A DNA stretch of 9,340 bases from CAYMTN01 sp964393335 (GCA_964393335.1 CAYMTN010000212.1:1-9340); one strand, 5' to 3'. Shown: positions 1 through 6,998, counted from the first letter of the stretch. A program made the numbers and translations. Notes: generated from the sequence alone by a model not told the origin.

Positions 1-2286
1 TGTGATCGCGTACTCTGCGCCTCGGAACCGGCGCGTCATGCTGAAACTTTCCCAGGCGGGCGGGATGCACGGGTCGATGCGCAGCCCCTCGTAATCCGGC
101 TGGACGCCCAAAATGAACTGCGTTGCCGCCTGGTACATCCACGACGCCGTGCCCGATAGCCAGCTATTCCGCGCCAACCCGAATTGGGGGTGCTCGTTCC
201 CCAAGATGTTCTGGGGATACACATACGGCTCGCACTCGAATTCATCGATCTGATCGTTTTTGGCGGCAGGGTTGATCTGGTTGTAGTACTCAAAGGCACG
301 TTCGCCGCGCCCAACCAGAGTCTCCGCAATGATCATCCAGGGATTCGCGTGCAGGAAAATGCCGCCGTTTTCTTTCGCGCCGGGCGGATACGTGCTCACC
401 CCGCCGATTCGCGGGTCGTAGCCGTCAAAACCGGGGGTGCTCAGTTTGATGCCGCTGCGCGTGTTCAACCGATCGCGCACGGAGTCGAGCGCCTGCAACG
501 TGCGTTCTGGCGTGGCAAAGCCGGAGAGGACCGGCCATGACTGCCCATTGGTGAAAATCTGCCCGATGGTGTTGCGGTGCGATCCCACTGGCGCGCCATC
601 CGGCTCAAAATAGCGCACGTACCACGCGCCATCCCAGGCGTGTTCGTTGACACGGTCCCGCATCGTCTCGTAATGCGCCGTGAGTTGTTCGACCGCCGCC
701 ACGTCGCCGCGAAACGCCATCAGCGCGATCAGGTCGTTCAGCGCGCGCCCGTACAGGTTGGCGGTGAACAACGATTCCGCGCCAGGCAGCAGGTTCACGG
801 TATCGTTCCAATCGGCAAACCCCAGCAGCGGCAGGCCATGCGCGCCGGTATGCTCGCGCGTGAAGGTTATGCCGCGCTGCATGTGGTCCGACACGGTGCC
901 GGATTCAAGCGGCTGGCCGTGTTTGTCCTTGTCGTAAAACGGGATCACCTCGTCCAAAAACGCGAAATCGCCAGTTTCTTTGAGGTACGCGCAGATCGCC
1001 AGGATGATCCACAGGTGATCGTCGCTGTAGTACGGCAGGCGATCTTCTTCGGTGGCTTCGCCCGCGTTCGCCTGCATGGTCAGCGGGTTGAACTGGTGCA
1101 TCGCGGAGCCATCACGTTTTTGTGTTTGCAGTAGCATACTGATCAATTCTTTGCCTTCGCCGGGCATGTGTGCCAGGATGCCCATCACGTCCTGCGAGCT
1201 GTCACGGAACCCGATCCCACGCGCGCCCAACCCCAGTTGGTAGAGCGACAGGTAGCGCGACCAGTTTTTGGTCGTGTGGCACTGCCGGGGGTTAAAGACG
1301 TTCAGCATACTGTTCATGCTGGCGTCCGGCGTATCAACTTGTACGGTCGAGAGGTAACGCGTCCAGTAACCCACCAGGGTCTCGAACGCCACATTAACCG
1401 CGTGTTCGTCCCGGTAGCGATCGATGCCCGGCTGTGCGGCGGTCAGACTCACCGCTTGGCCTAATTGCACGACCAAGCGCCGCGTCTCGCCAGGGGCCAG
1501 TGTGCCCAGGTGGTGCAGCAGCGCGCCAATGTTATCCCCACGCAGCGCCTGCGTACGGCTGAGTTCGGGCTGTAACAGGCTCAGCGGGCTGGCCCAGGTG
1601 CCGTATTCGTTATCGCCCAAGAATGTTTTGCGGTCGCTTTCAAACGACGACACCGGAAGGTTCGACGTGAAAAAGTTGATCTGGCGGTCTTTGTTCATGA
1701 ACGCGTATTGGAGTAACACTATCAGCCCGCCATCTTGCATGATGGCGCGGCTTTGCATGGTCTGCGGCACCCAATCGGCGTTGGTGAACTGCTTGAGCGC
1801 GTCAAAATGCGTGTACTCGACGACCGGCACGGCGTCCAATTCGGCGGGCTGGCCGCTGACGTTGCTCAGCCGGATATCCCAGATCAACCGGGTATCACCA
1901 CGCGGCACAAATACGGTGACATCCGCGCGGACGCCGTAGAACTCGGTCACAAAGCGGCTGTAGCCCATGCCGACGTGGCACTCATACCGGTCATATGCGT
2001 CTAGCGTGGGCACGAAAAACGGCGAGAATACGCGGTAACCGTCCCCCGACTTGATGCGCACGTACAACGTCGAACCTTTGAAGTCCGAACTGGGAAGCTG
2101 AGGTATATACTTGGTGATGCGGTTGAGTGCCGGATCGCCCCGGCAGATCAACACGCCGCCGGTGTGGTCCACCAGCCCGCCGAATGCCAGCGTACCCACA
2201 TAGTTCACCCATTTGACCGGCGTTTTGGGATTGGTAATCACGTATTCGTGGTGGGCGTCGTCAAAATAACCGTAGGGCATTGTCAT
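1..2286 (-). CDS. GH94 inverting beta-glycoside phosphorylase (cellobiose/chitobiose phosphorylase type), C-terminus cut by window edge
   Basis: The reading frame is open for 762 codons from ATG 2286 to the window edge. It opens MTMPYGYFDDAHHEYVITNP, the classic start of cellobiose and N,N'-diacetylchitobiose phosphorylases. Residues 1 to about 280 should be the beta-sandwich domain, with the (alpha/alpha)6 barrel after it. Visible barrel motifs are GFRDSSQD (359-366), YSDDHLW, ADWND (491-495), ENGGIFLHANPW, WLSGTASWMY and a terminal FRGAEYAI. In GH94 the Asp after Trp-Asn is the general acid, here D495. The family cleaves a beta-linked disaccharide with phosphate to give an alpha-sugar-1-phosphate plus a free sugar, usually in the cytoplasm; no signal peptide is seen. 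With GH94 proteins usually near 800 residues, roughly 40 are missing. AAAGGAAG precedes ATG 2286 closely; ATG 2280 is an alternative start. Substrate (cellobiose, chitobiose, laminaribiose or other) cannot be fixed from motifs alone. The gene is divergent from the 2460 gene. Confidence 0.93.
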   Translation of the reverse strand, partial: MTMPYGYFDDAHHEYVITNPKTPVKWVNYVGTLAFGGLVDHTGGVLICRGDPALNRITKYIPQLPSSDFKGSTLYVRIKSGDGYRVFSPFFVPTLDAYDRYECHVGMGYSRFVTEFYGVRADVTVFVPRGDTRLIWDIRLSNVSGQPAELDAVPVVEYTHFDALKQFTNADWVPQTMQSRAIMQDGGLIVLLQYAFMNKDRQINFFTSNLPVSSFESDRKTFLGDNEYGTWASPLSLLQPELSRTQALRGDNIGALLHHLGTLAPGETRRLVVQLGQAVSLTAAQPGIDRYRDEHAVNVAFETLVGYWTRYLSTVQVDTPDASMNSMLNVFNPRQCHTTKNWSRYLSLYQLGLGARGIGFRDSSQDVMGILAHMPGEGKELISMLLQTQKRDGSAMHQFNPLTMQANAGEATEEDRLPYYSDDHLWIILAICAYLKETGDFAFLDEVIPFYDKDKHGQPLESGTVSDHMQRGITFTREHTGAHGLPLLGFADWNDTVNLLPGAESLFTANLYGRALNDLIALMAFRGDVAAVEQLTAHYETMRDRVNEHAWDGAWYVRYFEPDGAPVGSHRNTIGQIFTNGQSWPVLSGFATPERTLQALDSVRDRLNTRSGIKLSTPGFDGYDPRIGGVSTYPPGAKENGGIFLHANPWMIIAETLVGRGERAFEYYNQINPAAKNDQIDEFECEPYVYPQNILGNEHPQFGLARNSWLSGTASWMYQAATQFILGVQPDYEGLRIDPCIPPAWESFSMTRRFRGAEYAIT

Positions 2287-2339
2287 GCTTCCTTTCAGCT
2301 TAACACGCGCAGGGCCGGGAAGTGGAGGATGTAGGGCGA

Positions 2340-2369
2340 AGTGTAGATCGAGTTGGGGTGTTGGGGCAA
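2340..2369 (-). promoter_or_regulatory. Possible sigma-70-like promoter for the GH94 gene
   Basis: On the minus strand, TTGCCC (2369-2364) and TACACT (2345-2340) are separated by 18 bases. Each matches the consensus hexamer at four of six positions. It lies about 55 bases upstream of the GH94 start and next to the operator-like palindrome at 2375-2388. The match is modest, so this is only a candidate. Confidence 0.3.
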
Positions 2370-2374
2370 AAAAA

Positions 2375-2388
2375 TGAGAACGCTCCCA
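2375..2388. promoter_or_regulatory. LacI-family operator, CelR-like (TGAGAACGCTCCCA)
   Basis: This 14-base site is an imperfect palindrome centred on CG at 2381-2382; the two strands agree at 10 of 14 positions. It matches TGGGAGCGCTCCCA, the known operator of the cellulose-utilisation repressor CelR, at 12 of 14 positions. A central CG flanked by inverted arms is the signature of LacI-family operators. It sits between the candidate -35 elements of the two divergent genes, so one bound repressor could control both. No lacI-type gene is in the window. The site is seen directly; its function is inferred from motif and context. Confidence 0.6.
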
Positions 2389-2392
2389 GAAT

Positions 2393-2420
2393 TTGTGTTT
2401 TGGCGGCGGCTGCGCACAAT
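2393..2420 (+). promoter_or_regulatory. Weak promoter-like pair for the mutarotase-like gene
   Basis: TTGTGT (2393-2398) and CACAAT (2415-2420) have a 16-base spacer, with three and four consensus matches. It lies just downstream of the CelR-like operator and about 40 bases before the start codon. Position is sensible but the sequence match is poor. Confidence 0.2.
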
Positions 2421-2442
2421 TGAGGGCGCGCGTACACATTTG

Positions 2443-2450
2443 AGGAGGTG
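2443..2450 (+). promoter_or_regulatory. Strong Shine-Dalgarno AGGAGGTG deciding the start at 2460
   Basis: AGGAGGTG is nearly the full complement of the 16S 3' end. It ends 9 bases before GTG 2460. The frame can be extended to a GTG at 2448, but that codon overlaps the Shine-Dalgarno itself, so 2460 is the better start. Confidence 0.7.
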
Positions 2451-2459
2451 GTGGTCCCC

Positions 2460-3533
2460 GTGAACAATCACAACACGTTTACGCAGATCGTGAAGGCGTT
2501 GGACGCTAACGAACTGGTATACGAACTCGTCACGTTTGACAACGACCTGCGCATCATCCTCCTTGAGTACGGCGGGCGCGTGCTTGGTCCGTTTGTCGGC
2601 GACGGCGGCGAGAGTCTGTTCTGGACACCCGCTTTTTTAGGCGATCCAGAGGCGCTGCGTGAAGTGGTGACCGCCAACGGCGCGAACATCGGCGGCGAGC
2701 GTTTCTGGATCGCGCCGGAAATTCAGTATAACGTGCGGGATCGTACCGACCTGGGAACATACCGCCTGCCCGCGCAGATCGATCCCGGCAGTTACCAGCT
2801 TGACCGACCCGCGCCGGATCAGTGGCGGCTGCGGCAGCGCATGATGTTGAACACCTATAACACCGCATGCGGCCTCAAAACGCTTGACCTCGACAGCCGC
2901 ATTGAGCCGCTGCCCGATCCACTGCGTCACATCAGCGCTTACGCGTCCTTGATCGAGGGCATCACCTATGCGGGATACGGGCAAACCGTCACGCTCAGCG
3001 AAACGCAGCACGACGCCATCCTGAGCCAGACCTGGAACCTGATCCAGCTTAACCCCGGCGGGCAGGTGCTTATCCCGGCCAACCCCTGCGCCGAAGCGAC
3101 CGATTACAGCCGGGGCGAACCGTTCGAGGCGGCGCTCACGGTTGGCGCGGGCGGGTTCCGGTTTCCGATCACCGGCCAGCACATTTTTAAAGTGGGGTAT
3201 AAGGCCGCGCACGTCGCAGGGCGCGTGGGCTACTTCAACCGGCTGGATGGTCAGCAAGCGTATCTGCTAGTCAGGGCGTTCGGCAACAACCCATCAGCTC
3301 TGTATGGCGATGAACCCGTCGACCGCCCCGGCTGGCGCGGCGACTCGGTTCAGGTCTACAACGACGGCGGCCAGCACGGCGGGTTTGGGGAACTGGAGTG
3401 TTTCGGGCAGGCCATCGGCCAGGCCACCGGTCTTACGACCACAACCGACACGTTCCAGTTATGGGCCTACGTTGGCGCACCGGACCGCGTCGCGGCGATT
3501 GCCACGCACCTGCTCGGTATGGCACCTGCATGA
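2460..3533 (+). CDS. Mutarotase-like beta-sandwich protein (probably DUF6786 family)
   Basis: This gene encodes 357 residues from GTG 2460, with no signal peptide or membrane segment. Early strands read RIILLEYGGRVLGPF (31-45), resembling the first strands of aldose-1-epimerase-like sugar-binding domains. GGERFWIAPE (78-87) and a later PGGQVLIPANPC segment are the kind of landmarks I associate with DUF6786 proteins. The C-terminal part has KVGYKAAHVAGRVGYFN and AYLLVRAF strands. The likely role is binding or anomer conversion of a sugar in the cytoplasm, which would suit the divergent GH94 phosphorylase that releases a free sugar and a sugar-1-phosphate. Enzymatic activity is not shown: I do not see an unambiguous mutarotase catalytic His/Glu pair. 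The shared 173-base intergenic region with a LacI-type operator suggests co-regulation with GH94. Confidence 0.72.
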   Translation: MNNHNTFTQIVKALDANELVYELVTFDNDLRIILLEYGGRVLGPFVGDGGESLFWTPAFLGDPEALREVVTANGANIGGERFWIAPEIQYNVRDRTDLGTYRLPAQIDPGSYQLDRPAPDQWRLRQRMMLNTYNTACGLKTLDLDSRIEPLPDPLRHISAYASLIEGITYAGYGQTVTLSETQHDAILSQTWNLIQLNPGGQVLIPANPCAEATDYSRGEPFEAALTVGAGGFRFPITGQHIFKVGYKAAHVAGRVGYFNRLDGQQAYLLVRAFGNNPSALYGDEPVDRPGWRGDSVQVYNDGGQHGGFGELECFGQAIGQATGLTTTTDTFQLWAYVGAPDRVAAIATHLLGMAPA

Positions 3534-3571
3534 CCCGGCGCATCCTGACAGGCTGACAGCGCTTCCGGGTC

Positions 3572-3727
3572 GTGGGACGCGCGGTTGCACCTACCATACC
3601 GGTCTACGTCGATTGGCCTGTTCAGCGCGGCACGGGGCTGGCCGACGGGTTGGTCGATCACCGGGATCCGATCATCGACCGGCGCGATCTTGGCGGCGTC
3701 ACGGTTTTTCTGGCGATTGGGGCGTGA
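3572..3727 (+). pseudogene. Short coding-like stretch, possible gene remnant or small ORF
   Basis: The frame from GTG 3572 to TGA 3725-3727 encodes about 51 residues and contains IPVYVDWPVQRGTGLADG and GGVTVFLAIGA. Hand-counted GC by codon position is about 78, 49 and 71 percent, the low-second-position pattern of real genes. However, there is no Shine-Dalgarno, an in-frame TGA lies at 3554-3556, and no family is recognised. It could be the degraded 3' end of a lost gene or a chance frame. It covers most of the gap between the mutarotase-like gene and the convergent 78-residue gene. Confidence 0.2.
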
Positions 3728-3729
3728 CT

Positions 3730-3966
3730 TCAACTCACCGGCTGAAAGCCCATGTGCGTCAGCGATTTGACCGATGCACCGATGAGGTATTGGTAGTCGC
3801 TGGCATCATAGATATTGCCGGGCGAGTCCGCCGGGAACGCGCCGGACAGCTCCGCATACACAAAATCGCAGCGCCCGCGATCCATCCGGCAAACGACCGT
3901 GATCACCTCACCGCTGCCGGTCCGCCCAACCTCTTTGCGGTAGAACATGGCTGTCTTGCGTGCCAT
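3730..3966 (-). CDS. Small uncharacterised protein, 78 residues
   Basis: From ATG 3966 the protein begins MARKTAMFYRKEVGRTGSGE and ends THMGFQPVS. An upstream in-frame ATG at 4008 exists, but AGGAAG sits six bases before ATG 3966, so the shorter form is preferred. The N-terminus is basic, followed by a probable beta segment (EVITVVCRMD), two cysteines (C26 and C33) and an acidic, tyrosine-rich C-terminal half (NIYDASDYQYLIG). There is no signal peptide or membrane segment. I recognise no family. It is convergent with the mutarotase-like gene and divergent from the DUF3160 gene, so it is probably its own transcription unit. The good ribosome site and balanced composition support a real gene. 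Confidence 0.55.
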   Translation of the reverse strand: MARKTAMFYRKEVGRTGSGEVITVVCRMDRGRCDFVYAELSGAFPADSPGNIYDASDYQYLIGASVKSLTHMGFQPVS

Positions 3967-4149
3967 TATGGTCTTCCTGGCAAACCATACTTTCACTCGA
4001 TCATCCATTCCATCGTAACATAGGCTGCATCCCGTGAAAAGCGTCTCCGCAGCGTAGGGTAGACGTAGCGATCGGGACAGCTACGGATCAGGCATGGATG
4101 CCTGTTGTCGTGTAAAATCTATCCTTGAACCCTCATGCAAGTTTCCTGG

Positions 4150-4179
4150 TTGCGAAAATCGAAACCGGTCTTTTATAGA
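4150..4179 (+). promoter_or_regulatory. Possible promoter of the DUF3160 gene; rest of 3967-4267 holds no gene
   Basis: TTGCGA (4150-4155) and TATAGA (4174-4179) are 18 bases apart, each with four consensus matches. TACAAT (4186-4191) is an alternative -10 without a good -35. The surrounding 3967-4267 region is about 300 bases long, more AT-rich toward its 3' end, and separates divergent genes. No RNA gene or terminator was recognised in it. Confidence 0.28.
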
Positions 4180-4249
4180 TACCCATACAATCATCGTGAC
4201 CTATGCCGGTCAGGTTCGCGCCTTGCATAGTGGGCCAAGTTCAATAATC

Positions 4250-4256
4250 AAAGGAG
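4250..4256 (+). promoter_or_regulatory. Shine-Dalgarno AAAGGAG fixing the DUF3160 gene start
   Basis: AAAGGAG ends 11 bases before ATG 4268. The frame is open back to 4094, but the signal peptide begins at 4268 and nothing before it resembles a secreted N-terminus, so 4268 is the start. Confidence 0.65.
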
Positions 4257-4267
4257 ATAGTACAGCG

Positions 4268-6844
4268 ATGAAACGCGCTCTTGTAATTGTCGTTATTGTA
4301 GCCATGCTGCTGCCCGTCATCCCGGCCAGCGCGCAAGATGGATCGTGCGGCAATGCGCCGCCTTCGCGTTTGGTCGGTGAACAGCATGCCGGTCTTGTGG
4401 CCGGGCAGATCGCGCCGGTGTACACGACTGCCGGGTTTGCCAGCACCAAAGCCGGGGATATTTCCGAAGACCCAGGGCCGATCTACCTCATGGGTGAGCC
4501 GCAGTGTGTCGATAACACGTGGTGGTGGAATGTCGCAGTCGGGGACTTTTATAATGATTGGATGCCGGAAAGTGTGAACGGCGTCTACGTGCTGGAACCG
4601 TACCGGTTCGTGCCCGCGCCGCCTGTGCCGCTGGGCGTCCCGATGACGCCCCCCGTGATCAGCGCGCTCGACGTGCCGCTGCCGGATGTGACGCCCGCTG
4701 GTAATCCGCAGGTGATCGCATACACGCCCTGGGATTGGGCGTCCTATATCGAAGGGGCGTATTACCAACCGCCCGATCCGATGATGCTGCAACTGCCCGC
4801 TGCCTACGCCGGCGATCTGCCCGTGCCGCCGGTCAACCTGGACGTGGTTTATTTTGTGCAGGATGCGAACTTGAACCAGCAGCAGTTGGCCTTGCTGGCA
4901 CAGAATGGATTCGTCGTCGTGCCGGGCAACGTGGCCCAGTTTGACGACGTGTATCGCAACCGGACCTGGTCGCACGACGAGGGCAAAGGCGATTTCATCA
5001 CCACTGACGCGCTGCTGCATTCGCTCTTTTTGACCTACCAGAACGCGTTGATGTTCCTGGAAATAAACACGTTCTACGGGCGCGTATCAACCTTTGTGGC
5101 AGGCGGATACCAGGCCGCCGAGGCGCAGTATAACGACGCCGTCGGAACGCCGCTGGAAGTTCCTGCGCGCAATGCCGCGGTGTATTACGCGGTGGCGCTG
5201 CTGTTGTTGGCTGATGGCGAGTCGTTCTATACGGTCGGTTACGATCAGACGCCCGGCTTCCAGGCAGGGGACCTGATCCCGTCGCAGGTGTTGGCCCAGG
5301 CGAATCCCGCCCTGTTGCAGCTGGCGCAGCCGATGGTGGACATGGCGCGCGCTGCCGAGGGGCGCTTGCAGGTGCCGGTTCTGGAGGATTACGAAGAAGA
5401 TTTCAGCCAGTACAAGCCGCGCAGCTACTACGCCGGTAACCCGTTGCTGGAAGCTTACTTCCGCAGCATGATGTGGCTGGGCCGCATCACGTTCCGCGCT
5501 AAGAGCAACACGGATACGCTCGCCGGGCTGCTGGCGATGCGCGCGCTGGTGAACGCCCCCGGCGCATACGACGCGTGGACCGAAGTGGCCGACACCTTGA
5601 CCTTTTTGGTTGGACCGACGGACGACTACAGCCCGGTGGACTACCTGCCACTGGCGGAGCAGGTCTTCGGTACCGGGCTGCCCCTGGCTGCGCTGGCGGA
5701 TTCCGGCAAGCTGGTCGACTTCCTGGCGGGAGTCGCCGCGCTGCCCGGCCCGCGTATCAACAGCATCCCGCTGCTGGTCGGCATGGAAGCCGATCAGGTG
5801 GACGCATTCACGCGTGGATTCCGCCTGTTTGGGCAGCGCTTCACGCTGGATGGGTACATCATGCAGCAGTTGATCTACCCGGAAGTCGGCAGCGCCCAAC
5901 AGTCACGCGCGCTGCCGCTGGGATTGGATATCACCGCCGCGCTGGGGTCGGACATGGCATATACCCTGGCTGACGAAGCCGGTGCGACCGCGTATGCGAA
6001 CTACACTGACCACATGGCCGCGCTGCGAGGTGAGGTCACTGGCATGGATGGTGATGCCTGGCTGCAAAACCTGTATGGCGGCTGGTTGTGGGCGCTGCAA
6101 CCGCTGCTGGTGCGCGATCCCGCTCTCGTCCCGCCGATGATGCAGACCGATGCGTGGCTGCGCAAGGACATTCACACCACGCTCGGTAGCTGGACTGAGC
6201 TAAAACACGCGACGCTGCTGTATGCCGAACAGCCAATGGGCGGTATGGGCGGCGGCGGGATGCAGCCGCCGGTGATCAGCACCGGTATCGTCGAACCGAA
6301 TCCGCTCGTCTTCGCACGGATTTCAATTGTAGCTACCACGTTGGATCGCGGGCTTGAGGCGCGTGGCCTGTACCGTACGGATACCGGCGGCGGACTGGGC
6401 GCGGTACGCACGGCCCTGAACGATCTCGCTTTGCTGTCGGCAAAACTGGCCGAGATCGCGCGGAAAGAGGTAGCGGGTGAGCCGGTCAGTTACGATGAGC
6501 TGTACTGGATGCAAGAAAACTTCGCGGACCAGCTTTGGTACATCCGTTTTGGCCTTGAAGAATGGATCACGAATCCGCCGAAGACGGTGGCCTTGGTCGC
6601 GGATGTCGCCAGTAATGCGGCGGCGGGATCGGTGCTGGAAGAGGCGATTGGCCCGGTGGACTATATCTACGTCGTCGCCAACGGCCCCAACGGCCTGCAC
6701 CTGACACGCGGCGCGGTCTACAGCTACTACGAGTTCGTCAACCCGATTGACCAGCGTCTGACCGACGACGAGTGGCGCAGCCAGCTTGCCGGCGGGCAAC
6801 TGCCGCTCCGCCCGGCATGGATTGGTCTGTACTTCAGTAACTGA
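4268..6844 (+). CDS. Exported DUF3160 protein with N-terminal SH3-like domain
   Basis: This 858-residue protein starts with a Sec signal peptide (MKRALVIVVIVAMLLPVIPA), probably cut after A22. Residues about 27-112 look like a degenerate bacterial SH3 domain: CGNAPPSRLV at the start, WWWNV in the middle and YVLEPY at the end, with C27 and C80 as a possible disulfide. A proline-rich linker (about 113-180) follows. From about residue 190 to the end is a DUF3160 domain (PF11369): YFVQDANLNQQQLALLAQNG, then GDFITTDALLHSL (TTDALLH at 245-251), FRSMMWLGRITF and a late VEPNPLVFARI block. A Met/Gly-rich insert PMGGMGGGGMQPP lies at 656-668. DUF3160 has no known function. The SH3-like module suggests attachment to cell-envelope or polymer material outside the membrane. 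It is a single gene with its own ribosome site; nearby hairpins probably end its transcript. Confidence 0.88.
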   Translation: MKRALVIVVIVAMLLPVIPASAQDGSCGNAPPSRLVGEQHAGLVAGQIAPVYTTAGFASTKAGDISEDPGPIYLMGEPQCVDNTWWWNVAVGDFYNDWMPESVNGVYVLEPYRFVPAPPVPLGVPMTPPVISALDVPLPDVTPAGNPQVIAYTPWDWASYIEGAYYQPPDPMMLQLPAAYAGDLPVPPVNLDVVYFVQDANLNQQQLALLAQNGFVVVPGNVAQFDDVYRNRTWSHDEGKGDFITTDALLHSLFLTYQNALMFLEINTFYGRVSTFVAGGYQAAEAQYNDAVGTPLEVPARNAAVYYAVALLLLADGESFYTVGYDQTPGFQAGDLIPSQVLAQANPALLQLAQPMVDMARAAEGRLQVPVLEDYEEDFSQYKPRSYYAGNPLLEAYFRSMMWLGRITFRAKSNTDTLAGLLAMRALVNAPGAYDAWTEVADTLTFLVGPTDDYSPVDYLPLAEQVFGTGLPLAALADSGKLVDFLAGVAALPGPRINSIPLLVGMEADQVDAFTRGFRLFGQRFTLDGYIMQQLIYPEVGSAQQSRALPLGLDITAALGSDMAYTLADEAGATAYANYTDHMAALRGEVTGMDGDAWLQNLYGGWLWALQPLLVRDPALVPPMMQTDAWLRKDIHTTLGSWTELKHATLLYAEQPMGGMGGGGMQPPVISTGIVEPNPLVFARISIVATTLDRGLEARGLYRTDTGGGLGAVRTALNDLALLSAKLAEIARKEVAGEPVSYDELYWMQENFADQLWYIRFGLEEWITNPPKTVALVADVASNAAAGSVLEEAIGPVDYIYVVANGPNGLHLTRGAVYSYYEFVNPIDQRLTDDEWRSQLAGGQLPLRPAWIGLYFSN

Positions 6845-6860
6845 GTCACGCTGAGTCGTG
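6841..6860 (+). repeat. Tandem 10-base repeat across the DUF3160 stop codon
   Basis: CTGAGTCACG and CTGAGTCGTG are adjacent copies differing at two positions. The first includes the TGA stop of the DUF3160 gene. It may be a small local duplication; no function is evident. Confidence 0.4.
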
Positions 6861-6871
6861 CGTGTATCCCA

Positions 6872-6908
6872 CCACGAACCCTGGTTCGGCACGGACCAGG
6901 GTTCGTGG
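6872..6908. terminator. Perfect 14-bp hairpin after the DUF3160 gene
   Basis: CCACGAACCCTGGT (6872-6885) and ACCAGGGTTCGTGG (6895-6908) pair perfectly around a 9-base loop, starting 28 bases after the stop codon. The stem is long and GC-rich, but no T-run follows on either strand. It could be a U-tract-less terminator, an mRNA 3'-end stabiliser, or a copy of a dispersed palindromic repeat. Only one copy is seen in this window. Confidence 0.5.
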
Positions 6909-6938
6909 CGTGGGGCTGCGACCCCGGTCACGGCGTTC

Positions 6939-6971
6939 AAAACCTCCTGCGGTCGCAAATGAGAGGTTTTT
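6939..6971 (+). terminator. Possible intrinsic terminator with T5 tail
   Basis: AAAACCTC (6939-6946) pairs with GAGGTTTT (6963-6970) around a 16-base loop that contains a small GCG/CGC inner stem. A run of five T (6967-6971) forms the 3' edge of the stem, giving an A-tract/T-tract arrangement that could act in both directions. It lies about 95 bases after the DUF3160 stop. The stem is AT-rich, so confidence is moderate. Confidence 0.38.
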
Positions 6972-6998
6972 GCGAATCCCCGCCGATGTCATTATGCT
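6970..6998 (+). promoter_or_regulatory. Possible promoter of the epimerase gene
   Basis: TTGCGA (6970-6975) and TATGCT (6993-6998) are 17 bases apart, each with four consensus matches. It would leave an untranslated leader of about 87 bases before ATG 7092. The -35 overlaps the end of the preceding hairpin. Confidence 0.33.

Noticed and set aside
577..1939. Plus-strand ORFs of up to 185 codons inside 1-2286
   Set aside because: They lie opposite the GH94 frame, which has unmistakable family motifs throughout; they show no recognisable domain and are GC-rich antisense shadows.
2353..2366. TTGGGG repeat as a G-quadruplex
   Set aside because: Only two runs of four G are present, fewer than the four needed for an intramolecular quadruplex.
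2637..3257. Minus-strand 206-codon ORF
   Set aside because: It is antisense to the mutarotase-like gene, has low-complexity Arg/Gly/Val-rich composition and no ribosome site that I could see.
3652..3680. Inverted repeat GGTCGAT/ATCGACC as a terminator
   Set aside because: Only seven base pairs around a 15-base loop with no T-run; weak and probably chance in GC-rich DNA.
3304..4023. Plus-strand 239-codon ORF
   Set aside because: It overlaps the end of the mutarotase-like gene in another frame and the whole 78-residue minus-strand gene; composition is Arg/Ser/Thr-rich with no motif.
4094..4267. N-terminal extension of the DUF3160 protein
   Set aside because: The signal peptide and ribosome site place the start at 4268; the upstream frame is open by chance.
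4241..5899. Two minus-strand ORFs of 259 and 270 codons
   Set aside because: Both are antisense to the DUF3160 gene, His/Arg/Gln-rich, and without any recognised domain.
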